A stretch of 43,818 bases of DNA from Bacteroidaceae bacterium (GCA_017429945.1 JAFRNY010000039.1:1-43818); one strand, 5' to 3'; shown: positions 19,138-28,700, counted from the stretch's first letter. The notes: generated by a model not told the origin, from the letters alone. Numbers and translations are program-made.

Positions 19138-19194
19138 TTAGGGATTAGGGCTTTAACTATCAGACTCTAATCCCTAATCTTTAATCCCTAATCC
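19138..19194. repeat. TTAGGG-like inverted and direct repeat before a start codon
   Basis: ttagggattag (19138-19148) is the exact reverse complement of ctaatccctaa (19167-19177). A second copy of the right arm, taatccctaatcc (19182-19194), ends 2 bases before the next start codon. The left arm can pair with either right copy, so two exclusive hairpins are possible. Confidence 0.7.
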
Positions 19195-19196
19195 AA

Positions 19197-19874
19197 ATGC
19201 TGAAAGCATTCCTCTTTGACATGGATGGTGTGCTCTTCGACAGCATGCCCGGTCACGCCGTGGCATGGGTGAAGGCTGTGGAGCGCTATGGCCTGTCGAT
19301 GACGGCCGAAGAGGTCTATATGAACGAAGGCCGCACGGGTGCCGGCACCATCAATGCACTGGCGCAGCGCACTTGGGGCCGCGATGCTACGGCCGACGAG
19401 ATCCGTGATATCTATGCCGCCAAGAGCGAGGCGTTCAACAGCTATTTCCTTGCCAAGGGTGAGGCTCCTGTCATGCCTGGCGTCGCCGACGTATTAAATA
19501 ATGTACGCGCGCGAGGGCTCATGCGCGTCATCGTGACAGGGTCCGGCCAACATTCGTTGCTCGACAACCTCAATCGCCATTTCCCGGGCATGTTCTCGCC
19601 AGAGTTTATGGTCACGGCCTTCGATGTCAAACAGGGCAAACCCTTTCCCGAGCCTTATCTGATGGGGCTGAAGAAGGCCGGCATCAGCGCCGGCGAGGCC
19701 ATTGTCGTGGAGAACGCCCCGCTGGGCGTGCAGGCAGCCAAGGCCGCCGGCATCTTCACCGTGGCCGTCAACACCGGTCCGCTGCCTGACAGCGCGCTGT
19801 GGGATGCCGGGGCCGACAAGGTCTATGCCGATATGCGCGCCCTGCTCGAAGATCTCGACAACCTGTTGGCTTAA
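19197..19874 (+). CDS. HAD-superfamily phosphatase (beta-phosphoglucomutase-like)
   Basis: A 225-residue cytoplasmic subfamily IA HAD hydrolase. Motif I FDMDGVLFDS gives nucleophile Asp8 and acid/base Asp10; motif II is IVTGSGQ; motif III KQGKPFPEPYL; motif IV VVENAPLGVQAA. The cap domain at about 15-85 is of the phosphoglucomutase/phosphatase type. Substrate is unknown; sugar phosphates are usual, which fits the neighbouring pgi. The start codon is immediately preceded by TAATCCC repeats. Strong hairpins follow the stop. Confidence 0.9.
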   Translation: MLKAFLFDMDGVLFDSMPGHAVAWVKAVERYGLSMTAEEVYMNEGRTGAGTINALAQRTWGRDATADEIRDIYAAKSEAFNSYFLAKGEAPVMPGVADVLNNVRARGLMRVIVTGSGQHSLLDNLNRHFPGMFSPEFMVTAFDVKQGKPFPEPYLMGLKKAGISAGEAIVVENAPLGVQAAKAAGIFTVAVNTGPLPDSALWDAGADKVYADMRALLEDLDNLLA

Positions 19875-19879
19875 AAATA

Positions 19880-19965
19880 CAACCGGTCGCATAGCCGTGT
19901 GCGACCGGTTGAATTGGCTTATACGACCGGTCGAATCCGAGGATTCAACCGGTTGAATTTTTTTA
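19880..19965 (+). terminator. Tandem hairpins after the HAD gene
   Basis: Hairpin 1 at 19880-19911 has perfect 12-base arms (caaccggtcgca / tgcgaccggttg). Hairpin 2 at 19926-19953 has arms of 13 with one mismatch and is followed by a run of seven T. Both share the core ACCGGT(C/T)GAA, so the arms can also cross-pair. The second has the form of an intrinsic terminator. Confidence 0.7.
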
Positions 19966-20016
19966 TCTTCGTAGGTTCCGCTGAATCACGTCCTTGAGGC
20001 TTGGTCCAAAACCATT

Positions 20017-20052
20017 AAGGCCTTGAGCTGCAACCCTTGGGCTCATGGCCTT
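20017..20052 (-). terminator. Probable terminator of the DUF4230 pair
   Basis: aaggccttgag / ctcatggcctt pairs with one mismatch around a 14-base loop, just after the stop of the minus-strand gene ending at 20058. The T-rich tail on the minus strand is short (aatggtttt). Confidence 0.45.
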
Positions 20053-20057
20053 TCAGG

Positions 20058-20672
20058 CTACAGGTCATCGAAATCTATGCCTACACGCGTGAAACCGAAA
20101 GTCTGGAAGAGGGCGGTGAGCTCGGCGCGTGCGTTGGTCTCGGCTTGCTTCAGTGTCTGTGGAGTCACGCAGCGGTGGCGCATCTGCCGCGCGGCCTTGT
20201 AGTACATCTGCTCCTTGGCTCGTGCGCTCCACGTACCGCTCTCGTAGAAGGCTCTCGTGCGTGCCTCGTCGATGAAGCGCTCGGAGAGCAGGCGCACGGG
20301 CGGTAGCTGTAGGTGAACGCTGTCGCCCTCAGTCTGCACCCATCCTTCGCGTGCTTGGCTGAGGTCGATGCCCAGACGGAGCGTGCCGTGATAGATTCGC
20401 ACGAGGCGGTCGTCGCGCCCGAGTGTGCGGTGGCGCGTGGAGTCCACGAGTTCCTCGTCGGCGATGGCCAGGAATTCCCATTCTCCGATGTTCTCGATTG
20501 ATCGTATGTGAACGGGGGTGAAGTCAATGGAATCTGAATGTACCACCTCCACGTCGAGTATTTCGCGGTTCTCGTGGCAGCGGCGTACGCCGAGTGCGCA
20601 GAGGACCACGGCAGCAATGATGAGCAACGAATTGGAGAGTGTATGGTTGCTTTTGTCGGTCTGAAGTTTCAT
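20058..20672 (-). CDS. DUF4230 family membrane-anchored protein
   Basis: A 204-residue protein with one N-terminal transmembrane helix (about 14-28, LSNSLLIIAAVVLCALGV) and a soluble domain. The pattern of a beta-rich region (IGEWEFLAIADEELVD, RLVRIYHGTLRLGIDLS, VHLQLPPVRLL) followed by helices (YKAARQMRHRC, ARAELTALFQTFGF) matches DUF4230. Function is unknown. It lies 15 bases after a second DUF4230 gene on the same strand; the two probably form an operon and may interact. Confidence 0.75.
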   Translation of the reverse strand: MKLQTDKSNHTLSNSLLIIAAVVLCALGVRRCHENREILDVEVVHSDSIDFTPVHIRSIENIGEWEFLAIADEELVDSTRHRTLGRDDRLVRIYHGTLRLGIDLSQAREGWVQTEGDSVHLQLPPVRLLSERFIDEARTRAFYESGTWSARAKEQMYYKAARQMRHRCVTPQTLKQAETNARAELTALFQTFGFTRVGIDFDDL

Positions 20673-20687
20673 GTCAGGGTCTGATAT

Positions 20688-21395
20688 TCAGAATTTCACT
20701 ACGCTACGCTCGTTGTCGATGAGCTGAGGCAAATCTTTCTCTGTGAACTCTTTGCGGAAGGTGATGACGATGTCGCCCTCGGAATAGCCCATTGATGCGA
20801 TGAGGGGAATGAGCGTGCGCGCCGCGCTCTGGCGAGCCGTGGCGAGTATGCCGAGCTGTGGCACGGTCCTCAGTATCGAGCGCACGCCCTGCGAGGTGAA
20901 GGCCGTCATCTCTTCGTCGGTGAAATCGCTGCGGAGTATGTCGGTGTACTGTCGCGTGCGCTCGTGGTCGACCTTCGATGAAGTCACCACGACCTTGGGG
21001 TCGGGTAGTATGATGTGGATTTTCTGCCCGTCGTCCGACCGCTCTATCTGGCTCTCGTTGAAGCCCGAGAAGTCGATGTAGGCCTTCAGCGTCACGTCGA
21101 TGGGAATGGCAATCTTGCGGTCGCCCAGCGAGAGGCGGGTGTCGAGCGTGCGGCCGAGCACCGTCGTGCGCAGGAATTTCACGTCGGAGTGCGTCACGAT
21201 TTTGTGCACGTGATATTCCGCCGTGTGGAGCCGCGATGTGCGTGCTATGGCCATGACGAGGTCGAGGCTGTCGGCTACGCTCTCGTCGAGCGCCGCCTCA
21301 GCCGTCTGCTCGTTGACGGTCGCGCTGGTGCACGCTGTGCCTAAAAGCGTTGTCAGCGCCAGCGTAGCGATGAAAAAAAGTGCTTTTTGTTTCAT
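20688..21395 (-). CDS. DUF4230 family probable lipoprotein
   Basis: 235 residues with a signal sequence ending LLGTAC, a loose lipobox that suggests lipidation of Cys22. The body shares the order of its neighbour: a strand segment (HVHKIVTHSDVKFLRTTVLG, IAIPIDVTLKAYIDFSGF, IHIILPDPKVVVTS) then helices ending MGYSEGDIVITFRKEF. Two paralogous DUF4230 proteins with different anchors, one transmembrane and one lipid, are encoded side by side. I start at the ATG at 21395 (MKQKALFF) rather than the upstream TTG. A TATCTTTG box at 21412-21405 would leave a leader of only about 5 bases. Confidence 0.7.
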   Translation of the reverse strand: MKQKALFFIATLALTTLLGTACTSATVNEQTAEAALDESVADSLDLVMAIARTSRLHTAEYHVHKIVTHSDVKFLRTTVLGRTLDTRLSLGDRKIAIPIDVTLKAYIDFSGFNESQIERSDDGQKIHIILPDPKVVVTSSKVDHERTRQYTDILRSDFTDEEMTAFTSQGVRSILRTVPQLGILATARQSAARTLIPLIASMGYSEGDIVITFRKEFTEKDLPQLIDNERSVVKF

Positions 21396-21465
21396 TTCCG
21401 GCAGCAAAGATAGTGTTTTTTCATTTTTCTCGTTCTCTCTTTCCTAAATATTTAGAATAATTGAT

Positions 21466-21473
21466 TATTTTTG
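21466..21473 (+). promoter_or_regulatory. -7 element for the lipoprotein/rfbCB unit
   Basis: TATTTTTG matches the -7 consensus, 24 bases before the start at 21498. The -33 region is weak. It is divergent from the TATCTTTG box (21412-21405) of the DUF4230 pair. Confidence 0.5.
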
Positions 21474-21497
21474 CAGCGCAATTAGCTATTGAGAATT

Positions 21498-22055
21498 ATG
21501 AAAAAGACTTTTCTTGCCGTGCTAGCTACAGCGGCATGCGTTGTGGCCTGCACTCCTAAGCAGGCTGCCGCGCCCGAAGCCACGAGCTCTGGAGAATACG
21601 AGAGCGCAGCCTCGGCCACCGACGGCGTGCAGCGCATGCACGAGTATAATTTCAGCGACACGGTGGTTGTCGACGGGCGCCAGTATATCTATAAACTTCA
21701 CCGCGAGGCCTCCGACAGCCTGCCCGTCGTCACCGACGACGAAGGCACGCGCTATGCCGACAATATCTACACGTTGACCATCATGGCCGGAGGCCAGCAG
21801 TTCTTCCACCGCACGTTCACGAAGGCTGCCTTCGCTTCCTATCTGAGCAACGAGTTTCGCCAACAAGGCATCCTCGATGGCATGATGCTTGACACATCGT
21901 TGCCCGGGCTGGCCTTTGCCGTCAGTGTCTCTATGCCTCAGAGCGACATGCTCGAACCGCTACTCCTGCATGTCGACCGCCAAGGCGGCATTACGATAGA
22001 GCGCGACGAGCGCAGCGACGCCGACCTCGACGACAGCGCCGACGAAGGAGTGTGA
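21498..22055 (+). CDS. Lipoprotein, DUF4738-like
   Basis: 185 residues. The signal peptide ends AACVVACT, a lipobox with Cys18, followed by a Pro/Ala/Ser-rich tether (about 20-45). The folded part contains MHEYNFSDTVVVDGRQYIYKLHREASDSLPVVTDDEGTRY-type beta strands (about 47-85), a RTFTKAAFASYL helix and an acidic C terminus. I associate it with DUF4738 of Bacteroidales by general pattern only. Function is unknown. It is followed closely by rfbC. The ATG at 21498 is preferred over a TTG three codons upstream because it gives the standard MKKTF signal start. Confidence 0.65.
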   Translation: MKKTFLAVLATAACVVACTPKQAAAPEATSSGEYESAASATDGVQRMHEYNFSDTVVVDGRQYIYKLHREASDSLPVVTDDEGTRYADNIYTLTIMAGGQQFFHRTFTKAAFASYLSNEFRQQGILDGMMLDTSLPGLAFAVSVSMPQSDMLEPLLLHVDRQGGITIERDERSDADLDDSADEGV

Positions 22056-22086
22056 AAACGTAGTGTCAAATTCTTGCGGATTTATG

Positions 22087-22647
22087 ATGAATGTACTGAA
22101 AACAGAAATTGAAGGCCTGCTGGTCCTTGAGCCGCGCGTGTTTGCCGATGCTCGCGGCTATTTCTTCGAGAGCTTCTCGGAGCGCGACTTCGAGCAGGCT
22201 GTAGGCCCCGTTCATTTTGTGCAGGACAACGAGAGTATGAGCCAGCGCGGCGTAGTGCGCGGGCTTCATTTCCAGCGCCCGCCGTTCGCGCAGGCCAAAC
22301 TTGTGCGCTGCGTGCGCGGCGCCGTCCTTGATGTGGCTGTCGACCTGAGGAAGGGGTCGCCGACCTTCGGCCGGCACATGGCGGTGGAACTATCGGAAAC
22401 CAACCACCGCCAGCTGTTCATTCCCAAGGGCTTTGCCCATGGCTTCGCCGTTCTCTCCGACGTGGCCGTCTTCCAATACAAGTGCGACGAGTTCTATCAC
22501 CCCGAAGCCGACGGCGGCATACAACTTTGCGACCCCACGCTCGGCATAGACTGGCGAATACCTCTCGACCAGGCCATACGCAGCGAGAAGGACAAGCAGC
22601 TGCCTCTGCTCGCCGACTTCGAATCACCTTTCACCTTTAACGTTTGA
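22087..22647 (+). CDS. rfbC: dTDP-4-dehydrorhamnose 3,5-epimerase
   Basis: Epimerises dTDP-4-keto-6-deoxyglucose at C3 and C5 on the way to dTDP-L-rhamnose, a surface-polysaccharide precursor. 186 residues in a cupin fold. DARGYFFESFSERDF, VQDNESMSQRGVVRGLHFQ (catalytic His in LHFQ), CVRGAVLDVAVDLRKGSPTFG, FIPKGFAHGFAVLSD and YKCDEFYHPEADGGI are the family signatures. I start at MNVLKTEIEG (22087); an ATG one codon earlier and a GTG at 22063 are alternatives. It is 10 bases upstream of rfbB; rfbA and rfbD are not in the window. Confidence 0.95.
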   Translation: MNVLKTEIEGLLVLEPRVFADARGYFFESFSERDFEQAVGPVHFVQDNESMSQRGVVRGLHFQRPPFAQAKLVRCVRGAVLDVAVDLRKGSPTFGRHMAVELSETNHRQLFIPKGFAHGFAVLSDVAVFQYKCDEFYHPEADGGIQLCDPTLGIDWRIPLDQAIRSEKDKQLPLLADFESPFTFNV

Positions 22648-22657
22648 TCCAACGACT

Positions 22658-23881
22658 ATGCACAGCATCATTATCACCGGCGGCGCAGGCTTCATAGGTT
22701 CGCACGTCGTGCGCCTTTTCGTAAATAAATACTCAGACTACCGCATCATCAACCTCGACAAGCTGACCTATGCCGGCAATCTGGCCAACCTCAGCGATAT
22801 CGAGGACCGCCCGAACTATCGCTTCGTAAAAATGGACATCTGCGACTTCGAGGGCGTGCTGAAGTTAATGCAGGAGGAGAAGGTCACAGGTATCATCCAC
22901 CTGGCGGCCGAGAGCCACGTAGATCGTAGCATCAAGGACCCTTTCACCTTTGCGCGCACCAACGTCATGGGCACGCTCTCTATGCTTCAGGCCGCCAAGC
23001 TGTACTGGGAAAGCCTGCCCGAGCGCTACGAAGGCAAGCGCTTCTACCACATCAGCACCGATGAGGTCTATGGCGCTTTGGAGATGACACACCCCGAAGG
23101 CATTCCAGCCCCTTTCACCACAAAGGCCTCTTCATTCCACAAGGTCGCCCCGGCCCCCGAATCCGCCTCCTCTGACGAATCCTCCTCAGCCCCGGGTCGA
23201 GTTGACGGCGGTTCGTCCGCCGTCGCAGCCTCACATCTCGCCTACGGCACCACCTTCTTCACCGAGGACCTGAAGTACCAGCCCCACTCCCCATACTCCG
23301 CCGCCAAAGCGTCGAGCGACCACTTCGTGCGTGCCTATCACGACACTTATGGTATGCCCACAATCGTCACGAACTGCTCCAACAACTACGGCCCATACCA
23401 ATTCCCAGAGAAACTTATTCCTCTCTTCATCAACAATATACGCCACCGCAAGCCACTGCCCGTCTATGGCCGTGGCGAGAACGTGCGCGACTGGCTCTAC
23501 GTCGAGGACCACGCCCGCGCCATCGACCTCATCTTCCATCGCGGGAGCATCGCCGAGACATATAATATCGGCGGCTTCAACGAATGGAAAAACATAGATA
23601 TAATAAAAGTCCTCATTGCCACCACCGACCGTCTGCTCGGCCGCAAGGAAGGCGAGGACCTCGACCTCATCACTTACGTCACCGACCGCGCCGGCCACGA
23701 CCTCCGCTACGCCATCGACAGTCGCAAGCTGCAGCGCGAACTCGGTTGGGAGCCATCGCTGCAGTTTGAGGAAGGCATCGAGCGCACCGTGCGCTGGTAT
23801 CTCGACAATCAAGAGTGGATGGACAACGTCACCAGCGGCGACTACCAGCGCTACTACGAGTCGATGTACGCAAACCGCTGA
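22658..23881 (+). CDS. rfbB: dTDP-glucose 4,6-dehydratase with linker insertion
   Basis: Dehydrates dTDP-glucose to the 4-keto-6-deoxy sugar used by RfbC. An extended SDR fold: TGGAGFIGSHVV binds NAD, HLAAESHVDRS and STDEVYG are family motifs, YSAAK holds the catalytic Tyr/Lys, and NNYGPYQFPEKLIPL binds nucleotide sugar. At 407 residues it is longer than usual because about 33 residues (about 160-192) of Ala/Ser/Pro-rich sequence interrupt the loop between PFTTKASS and HLAYGTTFF, a loop already variable in relatives. The inserted DNA includes a perfect hairpin at 23204-23224. The catalytic parts are intact, so activity is probably kept. Confidence 0.94.
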   Translation: MHSIIITGGAGFIGSHVVRLFVNKYSDYRIINLDKLTYAGNLANLSDIEDRPNYRFVKMDICDFEGVLKLMQEEKVTGIIHLAAESHVDRSIKDPFTFARTNVMGTLSMLQAAKLYWESLPERYEGKRFYHISTDEVYGALEMTHPEGIPAPFTTKASSFHKVAPAPESASSDESSSAPGRVDGGSSAVAASHLAYGTTFFTEDLKYQPHSPYSAAKASSDHFVRAYHDTYGMPTIVTNCSNNYGPYQFPEKLIPLFINNIRHRKPLPVYGRGENVRDWLYVEDHARAIDLIFHRGSIAETYNIGGFNEWKNIDIIKVLIATTDRLLGRKEGEDLDLITYVTDRAGHDLRYAIDSRKLQRELGWEPSLQFEEGIERTVRWYLDNQEWMDNVTSGDYQRYYESMYANR

Positions 23882-23948
23882 CCATCAAAGGCTCCCAAGC
23901 CTTCTCCCCTTTACGCAAAGATATTGAAACTCAAATACTAACAGACAA

Positions 23949-25571
23949 ATGACACAAGCAATTCAAAAAACACTACGCGACAGCGCCGCCATGCGCTGGA
24001 CAGCTCTGTTGCTGCTGGCTCTGGCTATGTTCTGCAGCTACATCTTTATGGACATCCTCTCGCCCATCAAGGATTTGATGCAGGAGACCCGCGGCTGGGA
24101 CAGCACCGCCTTTGGCACGATGCAAGGCTCTGAGGTATTCCTCAACGTTTTTGCCTTCTTCCTCATTTTCGCCGGCATTATCCTCGACAAGATGGGCGTG
24201 CGCTTCACGATGGTGCTTTCGACGGCAGTCATGCTCATCGGCGCCATCATCAAATGGTATGCCGTGAGTGACACCTTTGCCGGTAGCGGCCTCGAGACTT
24301 GGTTCACCAACAATCTGAATTACATTCCACTCTTCGACGAGCTGGGCGTCTCGCCCTTCTATGCCGGCATGCCTGCCTCGGCCAAGTTTGCCGCCTGCGG
24401 CTTCATGATCTTCGGTTGCGGCTGTGAAATGGCCGGCATCACCGTCTCGCGCGGAATCGTCAAGTGGTTCAAGGGCCGCGAGATGGCGCTGGCCATGGGC
24501 TCTGAGATGGCCCTGGCCCGCCTGGGCGTTGCCACCTGCATGATCTTCTCGCCCTTCTTCGCACGCCTGGGAGGTCACGTCAGCGTCAGCCGCTCAGTGG
24601 CCTTCGGCGTAGTGCTTATGTGCATCGCTTTGATAATGGCCATCGTCTATTTCTTCATGGACAGCAAGCTCGACGCACAGACGGGCGAGGCCGAGGAGAA
24701 GGACGACCCGTTCAAGATCTCCGACATCGGTCAGATCCTCACTTCCAGCGGCTTCTGGCTCGTGGCATTGCTTTGCGTGCTCTACTATTCAGCCATTTTC
24801 CCCTTCCAGAAGTATGCCGTCAACATGCTCCAGTGTAACCTCACGCTTACTGAGCCTGCCGCCGACTCCTTCTGGGCTTCGAGCACCGTGACCATCGTTC
24901 AGTACGTCATCATGCTCGTGGTGGCCGCAGCCGGCTTTGCCAGCAACTTCCAGAAGAAAGCGGGCGCCAAGTACGGCCTGCTGGGCCTCTCCATCGTAGC
25001 CCTCATCACCTACTGCTACATGGGCTTCATGCGTCAGTCGGCAGAGAGCATCTTCGCCGTATTCCCCCTGCTGGCCGTGCTCATCACGCCCATCCTCGGC
25101 AGCTATGTCGACCACAAGGGCAAGGCCGCTTCGATGCTCATCCTGGGCTCGCTGCTCCTCATAGCCTGCCACCTGACCTTCGCCTTCGTGCTGCCCGCCT
25201 TCAAGGGGAATGCCGTTGGCGGCATCGCCATTGCTTACCTCACGATTCTCGTTCTCGGATCATCCTTCTCTCTCGTGCCGGCATCGCTATGGCCCAGCGT
25301 GCCTAAGCTCGTCGATGCCAAGGTCATAGGCTCAGCCTACGCCCTGATCTTCTGGATCCAGAACATCGGTCTCTGGCTCTTCCCCCTGCTCATCGGCAAA
25401 GTGTTGGACAAAACCAACCCCGGCGTTACTGACCCCACACAGTTCAACTACACTGCTCCGCTCGTCATGCTTGCATCGCTCGGCGTGGCAGCTCTACTGC
25501 TCGGATTGGTGCTCAAAGCAGTCGACCGCAAGAAAGGCTTAGGCCTTGAAGAACCCAACATCAAGGAATAA
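23949..25571 (+). CDS. MFS transporter
   Basis: A 540-residue inner-membrane permease with about 12 hydrophobic helices. LSPIKDLMQETRGWDSTAFG precedes helix 2; FAGIILDKMGVRFTMV is the motif between helices 2 and 3; GREMALAMGSEMALARLGVA is a typical helix 4 stretch; GSYVDHKGKAASMLILGS mirrors it in the second half. A charged central loop (about 237-252, KLDAQTGEAEEKDDPF) separates the halves. Cargo is unknown. It is about 70 bases after rfbB on the same strand; I see no functional link to rhamnose synthesis. A hairpin overlaps its stop. Confidence 0.85.
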   Translation: MTQAIQKTLRDSAAMRWTALLLLALAMFCSYIFMDILSPIKDLMQETRGWDSTAFGTMQGSEVFLNVFAFFLIFAGIILDKMGVRFTMVLSTAVMLIGAIIKWYAVSDTFAGSGLETWFTNNLNYIPLFDELGVSPFYAGMPASAKFAACGFMIFGCGCEMAGITVSRGIVKWFKGREMALAMGSEMALARLGVATCMIFSPFFARLGGHVSVSRSVAFGVVLMCIALIMAIVYFFMDSKLDAQTGEAEEKDDPFKISDIGQILTSSGFWLVALLCVLYYSAIFPFQKYAVNMLQCNLTLTEPAADSFWASSTVTIVQYVIMLVVAAAGFASNFQKKAGAKYGLLGLSIVALITYCYMGFMRQSAESIFAVFPLLAVLITPILGSYVDHKGKAASMLILGSLLLIACHLTFAFVLPAFKGNAVGGIAIAYLTILVLGSSFSLVPASLWPSVPKLVDAKVIGSAYALIFWIQNIGLWLFPLLIGKVLDKTNPGVTDPTQFNYTAPLVMLASLGVAALLLGLVLKAVDRKKGLGLEEPNIKE

Positions 25572-25606
25572 GAAGTGTTAAAAACACACTTCGCAAGCGT
25601 TTTTAG
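25572..25606 (+). terminator. Hairpin after the MFS gene
   Basis: gaagtgt / acacttc (7 pairs, loop taaaaac) begins directly after the stop codon. A short T run (gttttta) follows 8 bases later, so termination efficiency is uncertain. Confidence 0.4.
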
Positions 25607-25640
25607 CCATGCAATAGGCTGATAAACCGAAAAAACGTAG

Positions 25641-25648
25641 TACCTTTG
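25641..25648 (+). promoter_or_regulatory. -7 element of the CotH gene promoter
   Basis: TACCTTTG fits the -7 consensus, 56 bases before the start codon. The -33 element is weak. A 26-base palindrome begins on its last base. Confidence 0.6.
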
Positions 25649-25673
25649 CGGCGCAGACCATGGTCTGCGCCGC
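25648..25673. promoter_or_regulatory. Perfect 26-base palindrome over the transcription start
   Basis: The 13-base arm gcggcgcagacca is followed with no spacer by its exact reverse complement tggtctgcgccgc. It covers the expected transcription start just after the -7 box and would open the mRNA leader as a GC-rich hairpin, followed by atttcttt. It could be a dimeric repressor site, an mRNA-protecting hairpin or an early terminator. Confidence 0.7.
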
Positions 25674-25704
25674 ATTTCTTTGTAAACTAACATAATGACA
25701 AATA

Positions 25705-28700
25705 ATGAAACGGACAGTTCTCTTGGCTATCGTAGCTCTTGCTTATGCTGCCTTGACCCATGCTCAGACCTGGTATGACGTCACCGAAGACTTCGTCGCC
25801 AACCCCAACTTCAACGGCAATATCGATGGTTGGGAAGATAATTTCTGGGAAGCCTCGCAAAACCATGGCTTCCAATCGGCCAACTATCGCAATCAGAGCA
25901 TATTCATCTCGCAGTTTGCCGAGGCTTGGCGCCCTAACAACGACTGGTGGACGGGCGGCATACTCGGTGACGGATCCATCTCACAGCAGCTGACGGGTCT
26001 GCCCGCAGGCCGTTTCCGTCTGGAGGTAGATGCTATAGCCACTGACCAGGGCTATCGCAACGACCCTGTTTCTGGTGTACTTCTCTTCATCAACGACGGC
26101 ACTACGGAGGCCGTCACATCTATGTCCACCGGCAATGGCGCGCCCGAACATTTCAGCGTGGAATTGTCTTCTACGCAGAGTGAGGTCACCATCGGCGTGC
26201 GAACAGAGAATACCACGGCCAACTGGCTTGCCTTCGACAACGTAAAGCTTTCGTGGTCGGGCAACGAGGTGAAAGCCACAAGTCTGACCATCCCCGCTCA
26301 GGCCACTATAGGCTACGGAGAGACCATTCACCTCGACTACACTCTCCTCCCGGCCAACACCACCTTCAAGCGAGTGGCTTTTGAGAGCAGCGATCCAGGC
26401 ATCGCGAGCATCGATGCCGATGGCAATATCACAGGTGTAGGCGTGGGCAAGGTCACAATCACCTGCTACACTACAGGCGGAGGCAATAATCTCAGGGCTA
26501 CGTGTGACCTGACCGTCGAGCGCAATTTCGCTACGGCCGAACAGATCATTATCAACGAGGTGCAGCAGGCCAATGTCGACATGTTCATTGATCCTTCGTT
26601 CAACTATGGAGGATGGATAGAAATCTTTAACCCCACCAACCGCAGCGCATCGCTCGGAGGCTACTATCTCAGCGACGACCCTGCCAACCTCAAGAAAGCG
26701 CGCATCAACGTGCTCGCTGGAGCGCTGCCCGCCAACGGTTACCTCACGCTGTGGCTCGACCACTACTCGCGCTGGGCCCCCACGATGGTTAATATGAAGC
26801 TCGACTGCGACGGCGGCGCTGTTTATCTCTCCGATCCCGAAGGACAGCTCATTACGTCGTTCACTTATCCTCCGGCCATCACCCGCACATCGTATGCCCG
26901 CACCACCGACGGCGGCAGCACATGGCAGTACACCGACCAGCCTACGCCCGGAGCTTCAAACAGCACCGCAGCGTATGCTGCCACGCGCCTGCCGGCCCCC
27001 TCGCCCGACGTTGACGGATGCCTCTTCTCGTATCCCTTCGTCGTAAACGTCAACATTCCTGCAGGCGCCACACTGCGCTTCACCACCGACGGCAGCACAC
27101 CAACCCTCGAGAACGGCACGACAAGCGCCGACGGCAAGTTCCGCATCTCCGAGACTACCATTCTGCGCCTGCGCTTCTTCCAGGCTGGGCAGCTTGCCAG
27201 CCAAGTGATCACTCGCTCTTATATCCTCAACGATATGGACTACAGCCTGCCCATACTCTCGCTCGTCTCTGACGATGCCAACCTCTATGGCGAAGACTAC
27301 GGCATCTTCGTGCAAGGCAACGGCAACGGGCGCCCGGGCAACGGACAGAGTGTGCCCTGCAACTGGAATATGGAGTGGGACCGCCCGGCCAATATCGAAT
27401 ACTTCAACGACGGCCACGACGGCTTCAATCAGGAAGTGGGCATCGAGTCCTCCGGCGGTTGGAGCCGTGCCTGGTATCCGCACTCGTTCAACATCAAGGC
27501 CAACAAGATCTACGAAGGCGCTAATCGCATGGACTACCAGTTCTTTGCCGAGAAGCCTTTCCTCCGTCATAAGTCACTAAAGGTGCGCAACGGCGGTAAC
27601 AACGTCAATGACAATGGTGGCGGACGAATAAAGGATGCCGCAATCCAGCGTGTGATATCAACGTCAGGCCTCTATGCCGAGACGCAGAGCTACCAGCCCG
27701 TACACGTCTTCCACAATGGCGTGTACATCGGCGTCGAGAACCTTCGCGAGCCTAACAACAAGAACTACGGCCTCTCGAACTACGGAATGGAGACTGATGA
27801 CGAGTATATGGACCAGTGGAAGATGTCGCCCGACAGCGGCTACGTGCAGCAGGTGGGCACGCGCGACGTCTTCGACGAGTGGTACTCGCTCGCCCAGAAC
27901 GCAGCCGACTACAGCTGCTACGAGCGCATCAAAGAGATCGTTGATATCGAGCAGTATATCAACTACTGCGCCATAGAACTTTACCTCGCCGGCACCGACT
28001 GGCCCAAGAATAATATCAAGAGCTTCCGCGCGCGTGAGGAAGGTACAAGCAACAGCCGTTTCCGCTTTGTGCTCTTCGACCTCGACGGCGCATTCGCTAC
28101 GGGCAATTCCTTCACGTGGTTTGAAAGCACACGCTGGTGGACTTTCGACCAGCTCTATGGCTCAGAAATCCTTGCGCAGTACGGCAACCGTATAACCAAG
28201 GAAATCGAATTCACCACCTTGCTGCTCAATATGTGGCAGAACGAAGAGTTCAAGAAGCAGTTCATCGATCAGTTCTGCATCATCACCGGCAGCGTGTTTG
28301 AGCCTACGCGTGCGGCCAATATCATCAATGGCATCGTGAATGCCGTGAATCCCGCCATGGCACTCGAAGGCCGCTCAGCCACAAGCACCGGCAGCCATCT
28401 CACGAGCAACCTCTCGTCGTCGCGCCAGAGCACGTCCGTAACCAACATGCGCAACTACTTCGGACTCGCCACGCCCATGACCGCCAAACTCAGTTCCGAC
28501 CTGCCCGAAGCACGCCTGCTTATCAACGGCCTCGAGGTGCCGACGGCTAAATTCAACGGCCGGCTCTTCCATCCCATCACGCTTACGGCACAGGCGCCCG
28601 CGGGCTACGCGTTCAAAGGTTGGATTGCCGAGCAGGCACCATCGAGCGCTACGCTCATTGCCAAGGGAACAGCCTGGAAATATTACGATCAAGGTTCGCT

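Noticed and set aside
19138-19194. Telomere-type TTAGGG repeats
   Set aside because: The resemblance to eukaryotic telomeres is chance; the copies are few, inverted and intergenic in a bacterial operon.
23130-23235. RfbB insertion as a fourth member of the R1-R3 repeat family
   Set aside because: Only an 8-base cattccac match is shared; the CCCTCCCT palindrome is missing.
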